Shown here: piece after piece, positions 33,059 through 42,716 of the stretch
Layout of the letters: each line of letters opens with the position of its first letter
Numbering within the stretch: the stretch's first letter is position 1
DNA from: Sthenelais limicola
Taxonomy: Eukaryota; Annelida; Polychaeta; Phyllodocida; Sigalionidae
Length of the DNA: 64,000 nt
Assembly: GCA_942159475.1 (NCBI GenBank)
Contig: OW804098.1
Location: 3,076,383 to 3,140,382, forward strand
Direction of reading: 5' to 3'
The notes under the pieces: model-generated
The model's database searches: none
The model's input: the letters and a program-made list of their open reading frames with translations, nothing else
What the model was told of the DNA's origin: nothing
Translations under genes and position numbers: made by a program

Positions 33059-34852
33059 ATGTGTGCAAAAATGTCGTTTAACAGTGGTAAAGAACCAACC
33101 TTCCCCATTGCTCCAAATCCATCATTGGAAGCACAAGATCCTGAATTGAGCCTGTGTATTTCCAATGGTCTTGCTCGATTGTGGCAGTCACAGGCTCTTT
33201 TTGACTACACCTTAGTAGCTGAAGGACGCTCATTTCAGGTTCATAAAGCTGTACTTGCATCTGTCAGTGATTATTTCTATGCCTTGCTCACAAATGGCAT
33301 GAAAGAAACTCAACAAGACCATGTGGAACTAAAGGCAATAAACACAGACATGCTACAACTGCTACTTGATTATGTTTACACAGGGATTCTACATATCACT
33401 GATGACAATGTTGTTGACCTCCTGACTGCTGCAGCTCATCTTCAAATTTCTACTGCCATCAAGGCATGTTTGTCCTTCATGAACACCAAAATATCAGTTG
33501 ATAACTGTGTGGAGATATTGGATATAGCCAAGCTCCATTCTTCTGACAGAGATTTCTTTGACATAATTGAAGATTTTGTGGCTGAAAATTTTGGATTGCT
33601 CATTGAATCTGGGAAGTTTTTGAAACTGAGTTCTGATAGCATGTACCGTGTTTTGTGTAGGGAGGAGTTGATGTTTGGACCTGAAGAGAATCTTTACCAG
33701 GCTGTTGTGCAATGGCTTGAACATGACCCTGAGAATAGAAAGAAGTTCAGTATTTGTCTGATGGAACACATCAGGTTTCCCCTCATGACAACCAGTCAAA
33801 TTAACACGATCATTGAGACACGTCCTGGACTTATGCAGAATGCTGAGTTGAACCAAAACATCAAACAAGCTCAGAAATATCTGTCTAAACCTGTTCATCA
33901 GAGAGTTCTGTGCCAAAATAGTCACACAAGACTTAGAATGAAACCTAGTGTTTTGGCAATCAAGGAGGACAATACTTGCTTTGTACACAGTCCAACCATA
34001 AGGAAATGGTGTAATGTTAGCCAAATAGATATCCGAGAAATTCGTTTGGCTGGATGTATTGTAGTCAATGACTTTATGTTGATGTGTGGTGGGACATTTA
34101 CAGGCACATCTCTAAACAGATATAAACTCAGTAACAAATGCTATATCTTTGATCCCCGAGAATACCAATGGACCCAGCTGGCATCAATGCATGTGCCCCA
34201 AGAGGATTTCTCAATATTTGAACACAAAGGATTTGTGTATGCATTAGTTGGAGTTGGAGTTCTTGCCAAGAAAATTGAGCGCTACAGCTTTGAGACAAAT
34301 CAATGGGAACTATTCTCTGAAATGTCCCTTGAATGGGACCCTGGTTTGTCTTTGTTGAGTGCATGCATTGTTAATGATAGAATCTATGTTTGTGAGTCAA
34401 GTGCTGAAGATTATTTTGAAGAAAGCAAAATGGGATTTCTAGACATTCACACTAAGACTTGGAATATGGCCCCCAATAAACCAAGACAGCCATACTGTCC
34501 ATTAATGTGGTCTCAGGAAAATCTGATATATGCAGTAGAAAATGAACAGGAACCACAGAGAATTGTCTGGCATGATCCTGAAAGCGGAGAAAGGGGTTCT
34601 GTGTCTTCACCAGAGCTATTTTTCAGGGATGCTAAAATTGTTACTGACAATGAAAGAGTTTATTTCATAGATGGTAGCTGGAGTGATGAAGATCCGAGAA
34701 GCAATTTATGTATGGAGGCTGTTCTCAAGGACAAATCTCTCGAAGTTATTGACTATCTTGACCCATTACCTAATGAGTACAGTCTAACCCTGTACTGTGT
34801 CCAACTACGCCTTCCATGGCATGAATTCATTTTCAATGAGGAGGACGAGTGA
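33059..34852 (+). CDS. BTB-BACK-Kelch protein, cluster member 2 (type B)
   Basis: 597 residues, intact, in one coding exon that starts at 33045 after a cttccag acceptor. BTB begins at ALFDYTLVAEG, BACK includes VDNCVEILDIAKLH and AVVQWLEHD, and the Kelch half has MCGG, YIFDPREYQWTQLASM, RYSFETNQWELF and FLDIHTKTWNMAP. Its last third is of the type shared with member 4: HDPESGERG, SWSDEDPRSNLCMEAVLKDK. This differs from members 1 and 3 (WYDPETGDRG, LCCMAVIED). Its likely role is a Cullin-3 adaptor whose divergent Kelch face implies a different substrate; that is inference. Translation starts at ATGTGTGCAAAAATG, using the first of two in-frame ATGs. It sits 8.8 kb after member 1 in the same orientation. 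Confidence 0.92.
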   Translation: MCAKMSFNSGKEPTFPIAPNPSLEAQDPELSLCISNGLARLWQSQALFDYTLVAEGRSFQVHKAVLASVSDYFYALLTNGMKETQQDHVELKAINTDMLQLLLDYVYTGILHITDDNVVDLLTAAAHLQISTAIKACLSFMNTKISVDNCVEILDIAKLHSSDRDFFDIIEDFVAENFGLLIESGKFLKLSSDSMYRVLCREELMFGPEENLYQAVVQWLEHDPENRKKFSICLMEHIRFPLMTTSQINTIIETRPGLMQNAELNQNIKQAQKYLSKPVHQRVLCQNSHTRLRMKPSVLAIKEDNTCFVHSPTIRKWCNVSQIDIREIRLAGCIVVNDFMLMCGGTFTGTSLNRYKLSNKCYIFDPREYQWTQLASMHVPQEDFSIFEHKGFVYALVGVGVLAKKIERYSFETNQWELFSEMSLEWDPGLSLLSACIVNDRIYVCESSAEDYFEESKMGFLDIHTKTWNMAPNKPRQPYCPLMWSQENLIYAVENEQEPQRIVWHDPESGERGSVSSPELFFRDAKIVTDNERVYFIDGSWSDEDPRSNLCMEAVLKDKSLEVIDYLDPLPNEYSLTLYCVQLRLPWHEFIFNEEDE

Positions 34853-35009
34853 CTTAGAACCAGCAGTTCTACATGATGGTTGTGTCAATATTTCAATGTC
34901 TGTGAGTTAGTGTAAACCTTTTAAACTAAGATCATCATGTATAATGATTGTTTTACTTCAATATATGGTGGGTTTTCTCATCTATGTTGTTTGATATTAC
35001 AGTTGACTG

Positions 35010-35015
35010 AATAAA
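35010..35015 (+). promoter_or_regulatory. Polyadenylation signal AATAAA, member 2
   Basis: Same context as in member 1 (gactgaataaaaacaatac), 157 bp after the stop. Confidence 0.7.
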
Positions 35016-35094
35016 AACAATACACATTGAGATCTAGCTGTATGAGCTGTGCCTTTTTGACTGAGACAAATCTGACCAAATCAAAATAAAACAT

Positions 35095-35420
35095 TTATCA
35101 ATTTCAATGCTCATTAAACAATTACATATTCATAATTTACTAGGGATGTACTTGTCTGCAATAGTTAATAGTCAAAATAGGTCAGTCAAGCGCATATTTT
35201 AGATGGCAATCTTTAAATATCTGTTGTGCACTCTCTGTCTCTGTTTCTCCATCCCCCTCTCTACCCCTCCACCCTCATTTTATGGTCTAGCTTCTCAAAA
35301 CCAACACCAGATCCTAGAAAGCCATTAGAACAATCAATGTTCCATTGAATCTATGTGATTATAAGTCACCATCCAAGTATTCTAGTTTAGTAAGACATTT
35401 TTTTTATAGGAATAATTACT
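35095..35420. repeat. Duplicated KLHL 3' spacer
   Basis: Homologous to 50795-51020 (shared ctctacccctccaccctcat and tagcttctcaaaaccaacac) and in part to 32040-32600. It marks the edge of the duplicated gene unit. Confidence 0.7.
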
Positions 35421-35958
35421 AAAACCCAACCGTTACAATTTTGAGAGCAGATATACACTAGATTAATACCATGATTAAACTTTTCAGATGATATTGTTTT
35501 TGGTTATGATATATTACATGATTCTATGATGAACTACCTGAGTTACACACTGTACAGATCTCATGAATCTGGTCCTACAATATAAGCAAAATGAATACTT
35601 GCATTTGAAATGTTTCAAATGCATTTTTCCAGGGTTTGGCAAATTGCCGGACAGGGTACCTGGGACAACCGAACAGGTAGACCGGGGAACTGATAAAATG
35701 CTTACGGTTGCCACTATTTTTGTTCTCGCATTGCAGCAATACCCCTGTACCATGATCAGATTTGTACAGGCACTTGAGATAGATTTTGTTTAGATAGAAA
35801 TGTCTCCATCTGGGGACTGGGCTTTTTGAGGTTTTTGTGTTATTTCCCCCCCAAAAGCTTTGATCTCTCTGGGAAAAAGCTTCCAGCTCAGGTCATTATT
35901 ACAAACCTTAGGAATATTTAGCATTGTGCAGGGAGCATACAATATACAGGAATATTTA

Positions 35959-38153
35959 GCATTGTGCAGGGAGCATAACATATACTGCACAGGTTGGGGT
36001 ACCATAGCAACGAGTCCATACAGAGATTTAAAAACGTTTTGCTTTATTTTGTTACCATGGCAACGTGCTCTTGGGTGAAATACTAATTTTCGAATGAGGT
36101 AATGGCATGGCAATAGAAAATACCATGAGAAACAACATTGGCTACAAGTTGGTGGACAGCCCTAGTGTCCTATACGTGTAAAATCCTAAATGTCTGCCAC
36201 CAAACACTAATATTTCCATTTCTTATCTTCTATTGGCTGAATTTGAACTTTAATACTGCTTTATTGATGTTTTTGACTAAGGGACTTTTCCCCCTGTGCC
36301 TCTACATTGCCACAATTTTTCAATTTCTAAATTTTTAGTCCACATTTTCTGTACGTATGCCTTTGTTATATTATTGAATATAATGTAAGGGAAAAAGCAA
36401 GTGGACACAGCGGCTTCTTGATGTATAATGTTTATTAGTCAGTGAATAGTGGGCGTGGCCCACGTGACCAGGCACGCAGGTGCGGGCTTGCATATCCTGA
36501 ATAGTAGGGGGGCTACTACCCAAGATATATGGAGGGGGAGTATACTACCCGTAATAGGTTTTAATATAATATCATACCTATATATAGCATAGCTCCCTCC
36601 CCTCTTTTCAAATCAAACATTAGTTTGATTTCCTTAACTAAAATCTCTATATATAGTATTGATATTTCAAATATTACACAGTTATCTCCAAATTGTTAAG
36701 TTGCGTTTCTAAAGTTAGCGTTAAGGTTTCGGATATTTTAGAGCACCATCACATTATGAATGAACAACCATCTGCTTAAATCAAACAAATACATGCATAA
36801 ATCCTGACATGAACTGAATTAAAGAATATAGTATTTAATCTGGTGAGCTCTCCCCCTGATTATATACTCTGAGAGAAACTCGGATAGAGTAAATAATTAA
36901 AACAGATTAAAACATAAGATACCACATCAAAATAATAAAGGTAAGCTATAGATAATAGAATTATACTGAATATTAGGCACTGGTAACAATTGTGGGATCT
37001 ATAAAAATGAAAGCCTCCCTAAAATTACCAAGAAGAGGCAATACTCAGAAGTACTCGACCTAACCATTAAAACAATATAGCCAAGAGGGGGAATACAGGG
37101 GGATACTCAACCTCACCCCTACAGCAATACAGCCAAATGGGGGAATACCTCAAAATACAACCATACCCCGTGAAAAATAATATATTGACTTACATATCTA
37201 CCAAACCAACTTAGTACATCAGTTTTAAACATTTCAGTACATACAATCACCAGTAGCAATGGATAGAAGAAATATCAGTAATTTGGTCAGATTACTTTGT
37301 CTTTGAGCTATCCTGACAGTAAGCACAAGCCTAGGTTATGAAAATAAGGTTACAAAACAATAAACCTTGCCAATTAAAGGAATTGTTCTCATACAGACAA
37401 TAATGTGAGCCTCACAGTTCCTATCCTTGGAAAAGGGTTAGGCACAAGAAAATGCTAGTTTTGAATGACTCGCCATAGAAATATGGTAGAACTTCGCATT
37501 GTGTGATTGTTGTCGTTTTCCACAGGAGTCGTCTAGGTTTACTTCTTAAAAGTCCGGAGCCTTGGGTGGAAGTGTCCGACCCTAGGATAGCGTCACCTAT
37601 TGCGTGACCTATATAACTACAGCGTGGGTGACCAGGGACGCTACTTAGCCGATGAAGTGACACGCCCCCTTATACCAGTCCTAGGCGTGTAACCTAGCCA
37701 GCTATGGCCAAGCCGCTGCAGCCCAAGTGCGAGTCTACGCACGTTCCCCCGGCTCTCCTGACGCCAACCTTGGAATATGTGTTAACAAACAATCCCTAGC
37801 AACCTGCTGCTTATATTGCAGTCCAGGGTTTTCATGAATCGACGACTGCTTAAAAATGGCCAAAATATCTGCATGGGTAAATTGATATATACCACCTGTG
37901 GGCTTAGCCAGTGGCCATAGATAACACACTAACTCAGTAAATCAAAGCCAAAATAATACATTCGAAAGAAACAATTGCTGGTATGTGTTGTGATAGGATC
38001 TAGATGTACATGATCCATTATATAAATATATGAGAGTAATTCAATAAGTTGTCTGACATCAACAAGTAAAATATGAAATGAACAAGGTTGCATTCACCCA
38101 CAAATCGACTGTAACATGAACAGTAATTGTACAAGTTCTGCTGTATTATTCAT
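35959..38153. repeat. 2,195-bp direct duplication, copy 1
   Basis: I found no difference from 42656-44850 at a constant offset of 6,697. It contains 405 bp of flank, an LTR (36364-36589) and the first 1,564 bp of the LTR-element interior, and ends exactly where the second Ngaro-like element begins. A short tandem duplication of gcattgtgcagggagcata lies at 35919 and 35959. Confidence 0.92.
36364..36589 (-). repeat. LTR (226 bp) in duplication copy 1
   Basis: Identical to 43061-43286 and 46102-46327. Minus-strand ends are TGCTATA and TATAACA. It is preceded by cctt. A purine tract (complement of ctccctcccctcttttc) lies just inside at about 36591-36608. Confidence 0.85.
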
Positions 38154-38331
38154 CATTCGTGAACTTACCCGAGTAATAAGAAAGAATAATTAAATTGAAA
38201 GAGAATACCTGAGGCGAGTCTTGGGCTTCAACATTTATTAAATAAAAGTTTTATATAATATTAAAAATGTTTTTGTTGAATTGTAAAATGAGGATAAGAA
38301 TTTATATGGAATATAAATTGTAAATGTCGCC
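38154..38331 (-). repeat. Split repeat B2 of Ngaro-like element 2
   Basis: 178 bp, begins cattcgtgaacttacccgag, and appears identical to 38578-38755. It is the terminal repeat abutting host DNA. Confidence 0.85.
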
Positions 38332-38577
38332 GTAGCGAGGTATTAATGAAATGAGATTGATGTAATTAAAGTAAGTGTGAGAGATATCTCTTACAGTTAG
38401 GTACCGAGTTGGTAATTTATTGGTGTGGGTGGGTGGGAAATTTTTACAGAGTTTTGTATATATGAGGAAGGTTTGAGAAGAGTTAGAGAAGGGAGAGTGG
38501 TGTATTGTGGGAGGACGAGGTACCTGGCTATAAGGAGAGGGGGCGCCACCAATGCCTAGGAATTAAAATTCCACCAA
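38332..38577 (-). repeat. Presumed split repeat A2 of Ngaro-like element 2
   Basis: 246 bp lying between the two B copies, in the position of A2. Its partner A1 is not in the window because the 5' end of the element is lost. Confidence 0.55.
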
Positions 38578-38755
38578 CATTCGTGAACTTACCCGAGTAA
38601 TAAGAAAGAATAATTAAATTGAAAGAGAATACCTGAGGCGAGTCTTGGGCTTCAACATTTATTAAATAAAAGTTTTATATAATATTAAAAATGTTTTTGT
38701 TGAATTGTAAAATGAGGATAAGAATTTATATGGAATATAAATTGTAAATGTCGCC
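38578..38755 (-). repeat. Split repeat B1 of Ngaro-like element 2
   Basis: Second copy of the 178-bp repeat at an offset of 424 bp, ending taaatgtcgcc. Confidence 0.85.
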
Positions 38756-38845
38756 AAGCCCCAAGAGTACCTGTGGTATATTGAGTTGAAAGATTTTGGG
38801 AATTATTGAGAAGTTATGGTTGTTGTTTAAAATGATAAGAATAAG

Positions 38846-39110
38846 TTGCAAGGGCGAGACCCGAGTCTTTTTGGTTGGTTGAGGTTCGAGGAACCTGTAT
38901 AAGATTGGCAGGGGCCAATGCCCAAGTCCTTTTGGTGTTAAAAATAGGCAGGGGCCAATGCCCAAGTCCTTTTGTTATGATAATAGTAAGCAAGGGCCAA
39001 TGCCCGAGTCCTTTTTTAATTTTAGGTTTTAGGCGGGGGCCAATGCCCGAGTCCCTTTTTCAATTAATTTTTTTAGGCAAGGGCCAATGCCCAAGTCCTT
39101 TTGTTAGGTT
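38846..39110 (-). repeat. Array of gggccaatgccc hairpins in the 3' region of the Ngaro element
   Basis: Five copies of ggggccaatgcccgagtcc (or caagggccaatgccc) spaced 40-55 bp apart with T-rich spacers, plus diverged forms aagggcgagacccgagtc (38848) and gggcgaggccc (39175). GGGC and GCCC can pair in each. The array lies between the recombinase stop and B1, in the expected 3' untranslated part of the transcript. Confidence 0.8.
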
Positions 39111-39149
39111 GCTTAATTGCAGGGGGAACACTGTGACGGATTGGTAATC

Positions 39150-40211
39150 CTAATGGTTAGACGACTTGTCTTTAAGGGCGAGGCCCTGTTTTCTTCTGGT
39201 GTTTTGCTGTGCGACGTGGTCGCCTGTGGGTGATGATAAGTTGCTTACAAGGTGAGCTGTCACCTTCGTCGCAGACTTGGTTGTGATGTATGCCTTATAG
39301 GCATCGCTCGACCACGAGCCAAATCGTTGTATTTCTGACTCTGTGATGCCTGATTGGTATGCGTGTGTCGCGGCAGTGCGCCTGAGCGAATGAAGTGAGT
39401 ATTCTGATGGGTCCAGACCCATTCTCTGTAGTGACCACTTGAGATGGCGAGTCATATCCGCGTTTGTTACAGGTTTGTACGTCAGTGGGAAGACCAACAG
39501 TGGCTGTGATTTAAACTTTGTTGGTGCCTCATCTATTGCCGCTCGGTACGCTCTAACGGGGCACATGGACGGGTCTTGTGAGGCTGGGATGGATAATGTG
39601 CGTCTTTGGTCAAAATTCTGCAAGTTTTTTGCCCATTTTTGGTTGAGTACTAACGTACCGTCCTGTATGAAGACGTCATGTCGTGTTGTGTGCTTCGTTT
39701 GGTCGAACTGGTTAGCGTGGTGAGGGGCTACCTCGGACTGCCTGAGTCCAAGATAATACATCATTAATAGTGCGAGTTTGTACTGCTCTGGTGCTGGAAA
39801 TGTTGCAGCGTCGCTGATGATCTGTTTTATGTGAGCTATGAGTAGTGGTTGTCGTTGTATGACTATGTGTGATTTATCTTTTAGTGCTGCATCCAGGGCC
39901 AATTTTAGCCTGTGTGAGTGGAGCGCGGGGTTACTTATGTCTGCCCGTCTATAAAACTCTCTAACTGCAGACACGTAGTTCATGACTGTCTTTGGGGAGC
40001 GCAGGTATGAGCGGAGGTATTGCACATATGCGCATATATGTGGAACCGAGATGGGGTGCGGCTGCAGCCCAAATGCATATGTGAAGGCGAAGTATGACTT
40101 CATTGCGGTCTTGTGGTTCGAGTTTGTGCCCGGAGCTCTAGAGAGGCGCTGCGATTCTTGAGCGTCCATCAGGAGCTGCAGTAGACGGGGGTCTGAAACG
40201 ATTGATATCAT
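39150..40211 (-). CDS. Ngaro/DIRS tyrosine recombinase, element 2
   Basis: 353 residues, intact. The N-terminal core-binding part includes SYFAFTYAFGLQ and VMNYVSAVREFYRRADI. The catalytic part shows Arg in LGLRQSEV, HxxR in HSLRRTAATH, Trp in GSWSS and Tyr in AYKAYITT. It would catalyse site-specific insertion of the circular cDNA of this retroelement. Its ATG follows the RT stop by a single base (TAACATG), suggesting that all three proteins come from one transcript. It is only distantly similar to the recombinase at 12887-13924, so the two elements belong to different lineages. Confidence 0.88.
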   Translation of the reverse strand: MISIVSDPRLLQLLMDAQESQRLSRAPGTNSNHKTAMKSYFAFTYAFGLQPHPISVPHICAYVQYLRSYLRSPKTVMNYVSAVREFYRRADISNPALHSHRLKLALDAALKDKSHIVIQRQPLLIAHIKQIISDAATFPAPEQYKLALLMMYYLGLRQSEVAPHHANQFDQTKHTTRHDVFIQDGTLVLNQKWAKNLQNFDQRRTLSIPASQDPSMCPVRAYRAAIDEAPTKFKSQPLLVFPLTYKPVTNADMTRHLKWSLQRMGLDPSEYSLHSLRRTAATHAYQSGITESEIQRFGSWSSDAYKAYITTKSATKVTAHLVSNLSSPTGDHVAQQNTRRKQGLALKDKSSNH

Positions 40212-40212
40212 G

Positions 40213-42333
40213 TTATACTTGCGGCAGAACTGCCTTTTTCATTGCAACAAGTTGTGTAGCTTTTCTACATTTGGATTCGACATGTTTTTCATCATCTACT
40301 CTAAACAGTATCCTAACATAGTTGAGTGCCTGCAGGAGCCATAAGGCTCTGGGGCCTGACATGTTGGCCTCTAGTCGTGCACCTTGAGCGAGAAGGTCTG
40401 CAGTTTCTCCACTGGTTGTTGATATCTGTATAGTATTTCCTCGATCTCTCTCTTCTAGCATGGTGTTGACAAGGTCTGGGGTGACCTGTGCTAAAGTGTC
40501 CACTTTTTTGTTTTGTTTTGTTTCCATCCTACATACGGTATATTTGTGGCCTGAAGCTGCTGTCGCGTTCTGACCGTCTGCCCTTATGTAGATTGTCCTT
40601 GTGATGCACTTGGCTGGGATCAGGCTTACCCCGTTCCATTTGTCAACGCAGGCGATGACCCACTCTATATCTCTTTTCATTGACGTGTTTACCCTGATGG
40701 AAGGTGTCTTGTTCTCTCTGAGCGCCTCCAGCAGACGGCGTATGAAGATTTTTGCTGGAGGTATGCACTTAGCCACGTGGAGGACCCTGCCGATGATTGA
40801 CTGTAGAGCCTTCCTTGATGTGTATGTGCGTGCTATGAACTTTTTGGCCTCCTCCTGTACCTCTGTGACCTTCTCTGTTGGTATCCTTATTGTCATCTGT
40901 TTCGTGTTTATTGTTATTCCCAGCCACTTTACCTCCGTTGACGGTGGTTGGGTCTTGGAGTCTGCTGTTGGAAGGCCGAGGGACTTGAGTAGGCTGATTG
41001 CGTAGTGGTAACTGTCGTTTGCATGATCAATATTGTCAGCCCAGCCGATGAGGTCATCTAGATACATTAGCCCGTTGAAACCTCTTTCTCTCATGATGCT
41101 GAGTATACTTTGTGCGACTTTCTGCATGTGCAGACTACTTTGGCGTGCCCCGAAGGGCATGCTGATGTCGAGATAGTATGAGTTTTCCCACCTGAACACC
41201 AGCAGTGGCCAATCTCCGGGGCACGCCCTGAAGTTCTTGTACGCTCGTTCAATATCTAGTGTGTAGAGATACTTGGTGCTGGATGATGAGGTGAGGTAGT
41301 TGGTTAACATGTCGACAGTCGGGAGAGAATGCTGCCTGGTTGATCCAAGTACGTAGTTTTGCCTTATATAGGCGTTTACCGATAAGTGTTGTGGGTAGGA
41401 GAGGTCCAAAATGACCCTTCGTTTCTCTGTCTGTCCCTTAGGTCTTGTCATAATAGGGCTCAAGTGGAGCCAGTCCGTGAAGGGTGCTACCTGGTAGGGG
41501 CCGTGTACCGCCTCTTGGTTAATCTCCGTCTCGATATACTGTTTGACTGCCTGGGGGAACTGCAGGGCTGACGTGTGGTTATCGCTGTCACTGTTATCGG
41601 TTATCGGCCCTAGGTATCCTAACGGGAAGCCGTATGTTATTGCGTCCAGTAACTCAGTTTCATTAGTTGTAACGGTTAAGTGGTATCGCCACATATCAAT
41701 GTTCAGATTGGAGGGAATTTGCTGTCTACTCGCTATCATGTTTGGGAGCCCTGTCCTCCTTACCTCGTTGTATATATCACATAACACACTGTCCAAGACT
41801 TGTTCGTTTGGCCTGGGCCAGAACGTCGATCTGTACCAAGCGAGGTCGTGCGGACCCGGCACGTCCTCGTCTGGGACTTTCCCTGCTTTTAAGGTACATA
41901 TATGCAATATGGGGTCGAAAGCGGTAGTATGTATATCATATGATTCACTTATAATGTCACAAACACGAGTATTGTCCCTGTATTCGCACTGATACTCCGG
42001 TAATTCATTCTCACTTCCTTGTTTCACTTCCATTTTTGTTTGGTTCATGGGCGCGGCCATGTTGGTTTTGCTGTCCGCGCTTCCCATTGGCCGAAAGGCC
42101 GAACCTTCCTTAAGCTCTAAGCCCATTGGTTGGTGGGCCGGAAGTTGTTCTGGTAGTCTTCCGGGCCCAGTCTCGTCAGGGCAACAACAACAGTAACACG
42201 ATGCTTGGTCGAAAATGTGACCTGCATAACTATATACATCGCAGGGAGTTTCATAATCGTAAACGTAACACTGATTACTCACGTGTGCTGGTTCTTCAGT
42301 GCTTTCATCCCGCGAGTGAATGCTCGCGGGCAT
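40213..42333 (-). CDS. Ngaro/DIRS reverse transcriptase polyprotein, element 2
   Basis: 706 residues, intact. RT motifs in order: KRRVILDLSYPQHLS, TLDIERAYKNF (motif A), SMPFGARQSS (motif B), LMYLDDLIG (YxDD box), KWLGITIN. The N-terminal ~290 residues, with a cysteine cluster CYCCCCPDE near residue 50, are of unknown function. An RNase H domain is expected after residue ~540. Only a weak RADGQNATAASG is seen where the first acidic motif should be, so RNase H is doubtful or strongly divergent. The start overlaps the gag stop as TAATG and is followed at once by a perfect stem-loop (42309-42330). The product would copy the element's RNA to DNA. Confidence 0.88.
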   Translation of the reverse strand: MPASIHSRDESTEEPAHVSNQCYVYDYETPCDVYSYAGHIFDQASCYCCCCPDETGPGRLPEQLPAHQPMGLELKEGSAFRPMGSADSKTNMAAPMNQTKMEVKQGSENELPEYQCEYRDNTRVCDIISESYDIHTTAFDPILHICTLKAGKVPDEDVPGPHDLAWYRSTFWPRPNEQVLDSVLCDIYNEVRRTGLPNMIASRQQIPSNLNIDMWRYHLTVTTNETELLDAITYGFPLGYLGPITDNSDSDNHTSALQFPQAVKQYIETEINQEAVHGPYQVAPFTDWLHLSPIMTRPKGQTEKRRVILDLSYPQHLSVNAYIRQNYVLGSTRQHSLPTVDMLTNYLTSSSSTKYLYTLDIERAYKNFRACPGDWPLLVFRWENSYYLDISMPFGARQSSLHMQKVAQSILSIMRERGFNGLMYLDDLIGWADNIDHANDSYHYAISLLKSLGLPTADSKTQPPSTEVKWLGITINTKQMTIRIPTEKVTEVQEEAKKFIARTYTSRKALQSIIGRVLHVAKCIPPAKIFIRRLLEALRENKTPSIRVNTSMKRDIEWVIACVDKWNGVSLIPAKCITRTIYIRADGQNATAASGHKYTVCRMETKQNKKVDTLAQVTPDLVNTMLEERDRGNTIQISTTSGETADLLAQGARLEANMSGPRALWLLQALNYVRILFRVDDEKHVESKCRKATQLVAMKKAVLPQV
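42309..42333 (-). promoter_or_regulatory. Putative termination-reinitiation site: TAATG plus 8-bp stem-loop
   Basis: On the minus strand the gag stop TAA (42335-42333) shares its last A with the RT start ATG (42333-42331). Immediately downstream CCCGCGAG-CAUUCA-CUCGCGGG forms a perfect 8-bp stem with a 6-nt loop (42330-42309). UAAUG coupling with downstream RNA structure is known from the SART1 non-LTR retrotransposon; its use here is inference. Confidence 0.6.
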
Positions 42334-42716
42334 TACAGGTTTTTTGACTGTGTATAATAGCCTTGTTGAGGTGGGCGTGGCACATAGTGGGCGTTGGCCG
42401 CCTGTTGTGGTTGTGCGTGTTGGTGTTGAATGGGAGGTGGTGGATAGGGGAAATGATGTCCCGCCGGGCTGTGCTCCCTGCTGTTTGGTTGTCGAGACCT
42501 TTGACGTTTCATACAGTCGGCTGAAGAGTGACCATGTCTATTGGCCGGGTTTAGCGAGTTGCAATATGCGCATATGTGATGTAGAGTAGCGTTAATGGCC
42601 GGATGTCCGTCCTTCTCCTTGCAGGCGCCTTTTGCGTTGAAAGTTGGACAGGGAGGCATTGTGCAGGGAGCATAACATATACTGCACAGGTTGGGGTACC
42701 ATAGCAACGAGTCCAT
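42333..42716 (-). pseudogene. Gag-like C-terminus with Cys/His zinc-finger motifs
   Basis: 127-residue frame. The true gag part begins near CPTFNAKGACKEKDG and continues ATLHHICAYCNSL and HSSADC, a Cys/His arrangement like the zinc-binding C-terminus of DIRS/Ngaro gag proteins, then a proline- and glutamine-rich tail. The first ~20 residues (MDSLLWYPNLCSICYAPC) come from the duplicated host sequence beyond 42655, so the frame is a chimera and the N-terminal gag is lost. Presumed role: binding the element's RNA. Confidence 0.7.

Larger units (their letters stand above)
38154..42655 (-). mobile_element. Ngaro-like retrotransposon 2, 5'-truncated, inserted in LTR element
   Basis: Minus-strand order: gag tail with zinc-finger cysteines, RT frame, recombinase frame, hairpin array, B1 (38755-38578), A2 spacer (38577-38332), B2 (38331-38154). 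The left border falls exactly at the end of the 2,195-bp duplication, and the uninterrupted host sequence is preserved at 44850/44851, so the insertion site is known. A1 and the N-terminal gag are missing: at 42655/42656 the element is joined directly to the second copy of the duplication. RT and recombinase frames are intact. Confidence 0.85.

Noticed and set aside
36364..36589. Solo LTR or MITE interpretation of the 226-bp repeat
   Set aside because: Matching cctt on the outer sides of 43061 and 46327, the purine tract and the primer-site-like sequence fit a full LTR element; the copy at 36364 is explained by the 2.2 kb duplication.
38846..39110. Possible CRISPR-like regularly spaced repeats
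   Set aside because: Only about five short palindromic units with T-rich, non-unique spacers in an animal retroelement; no cas genes.
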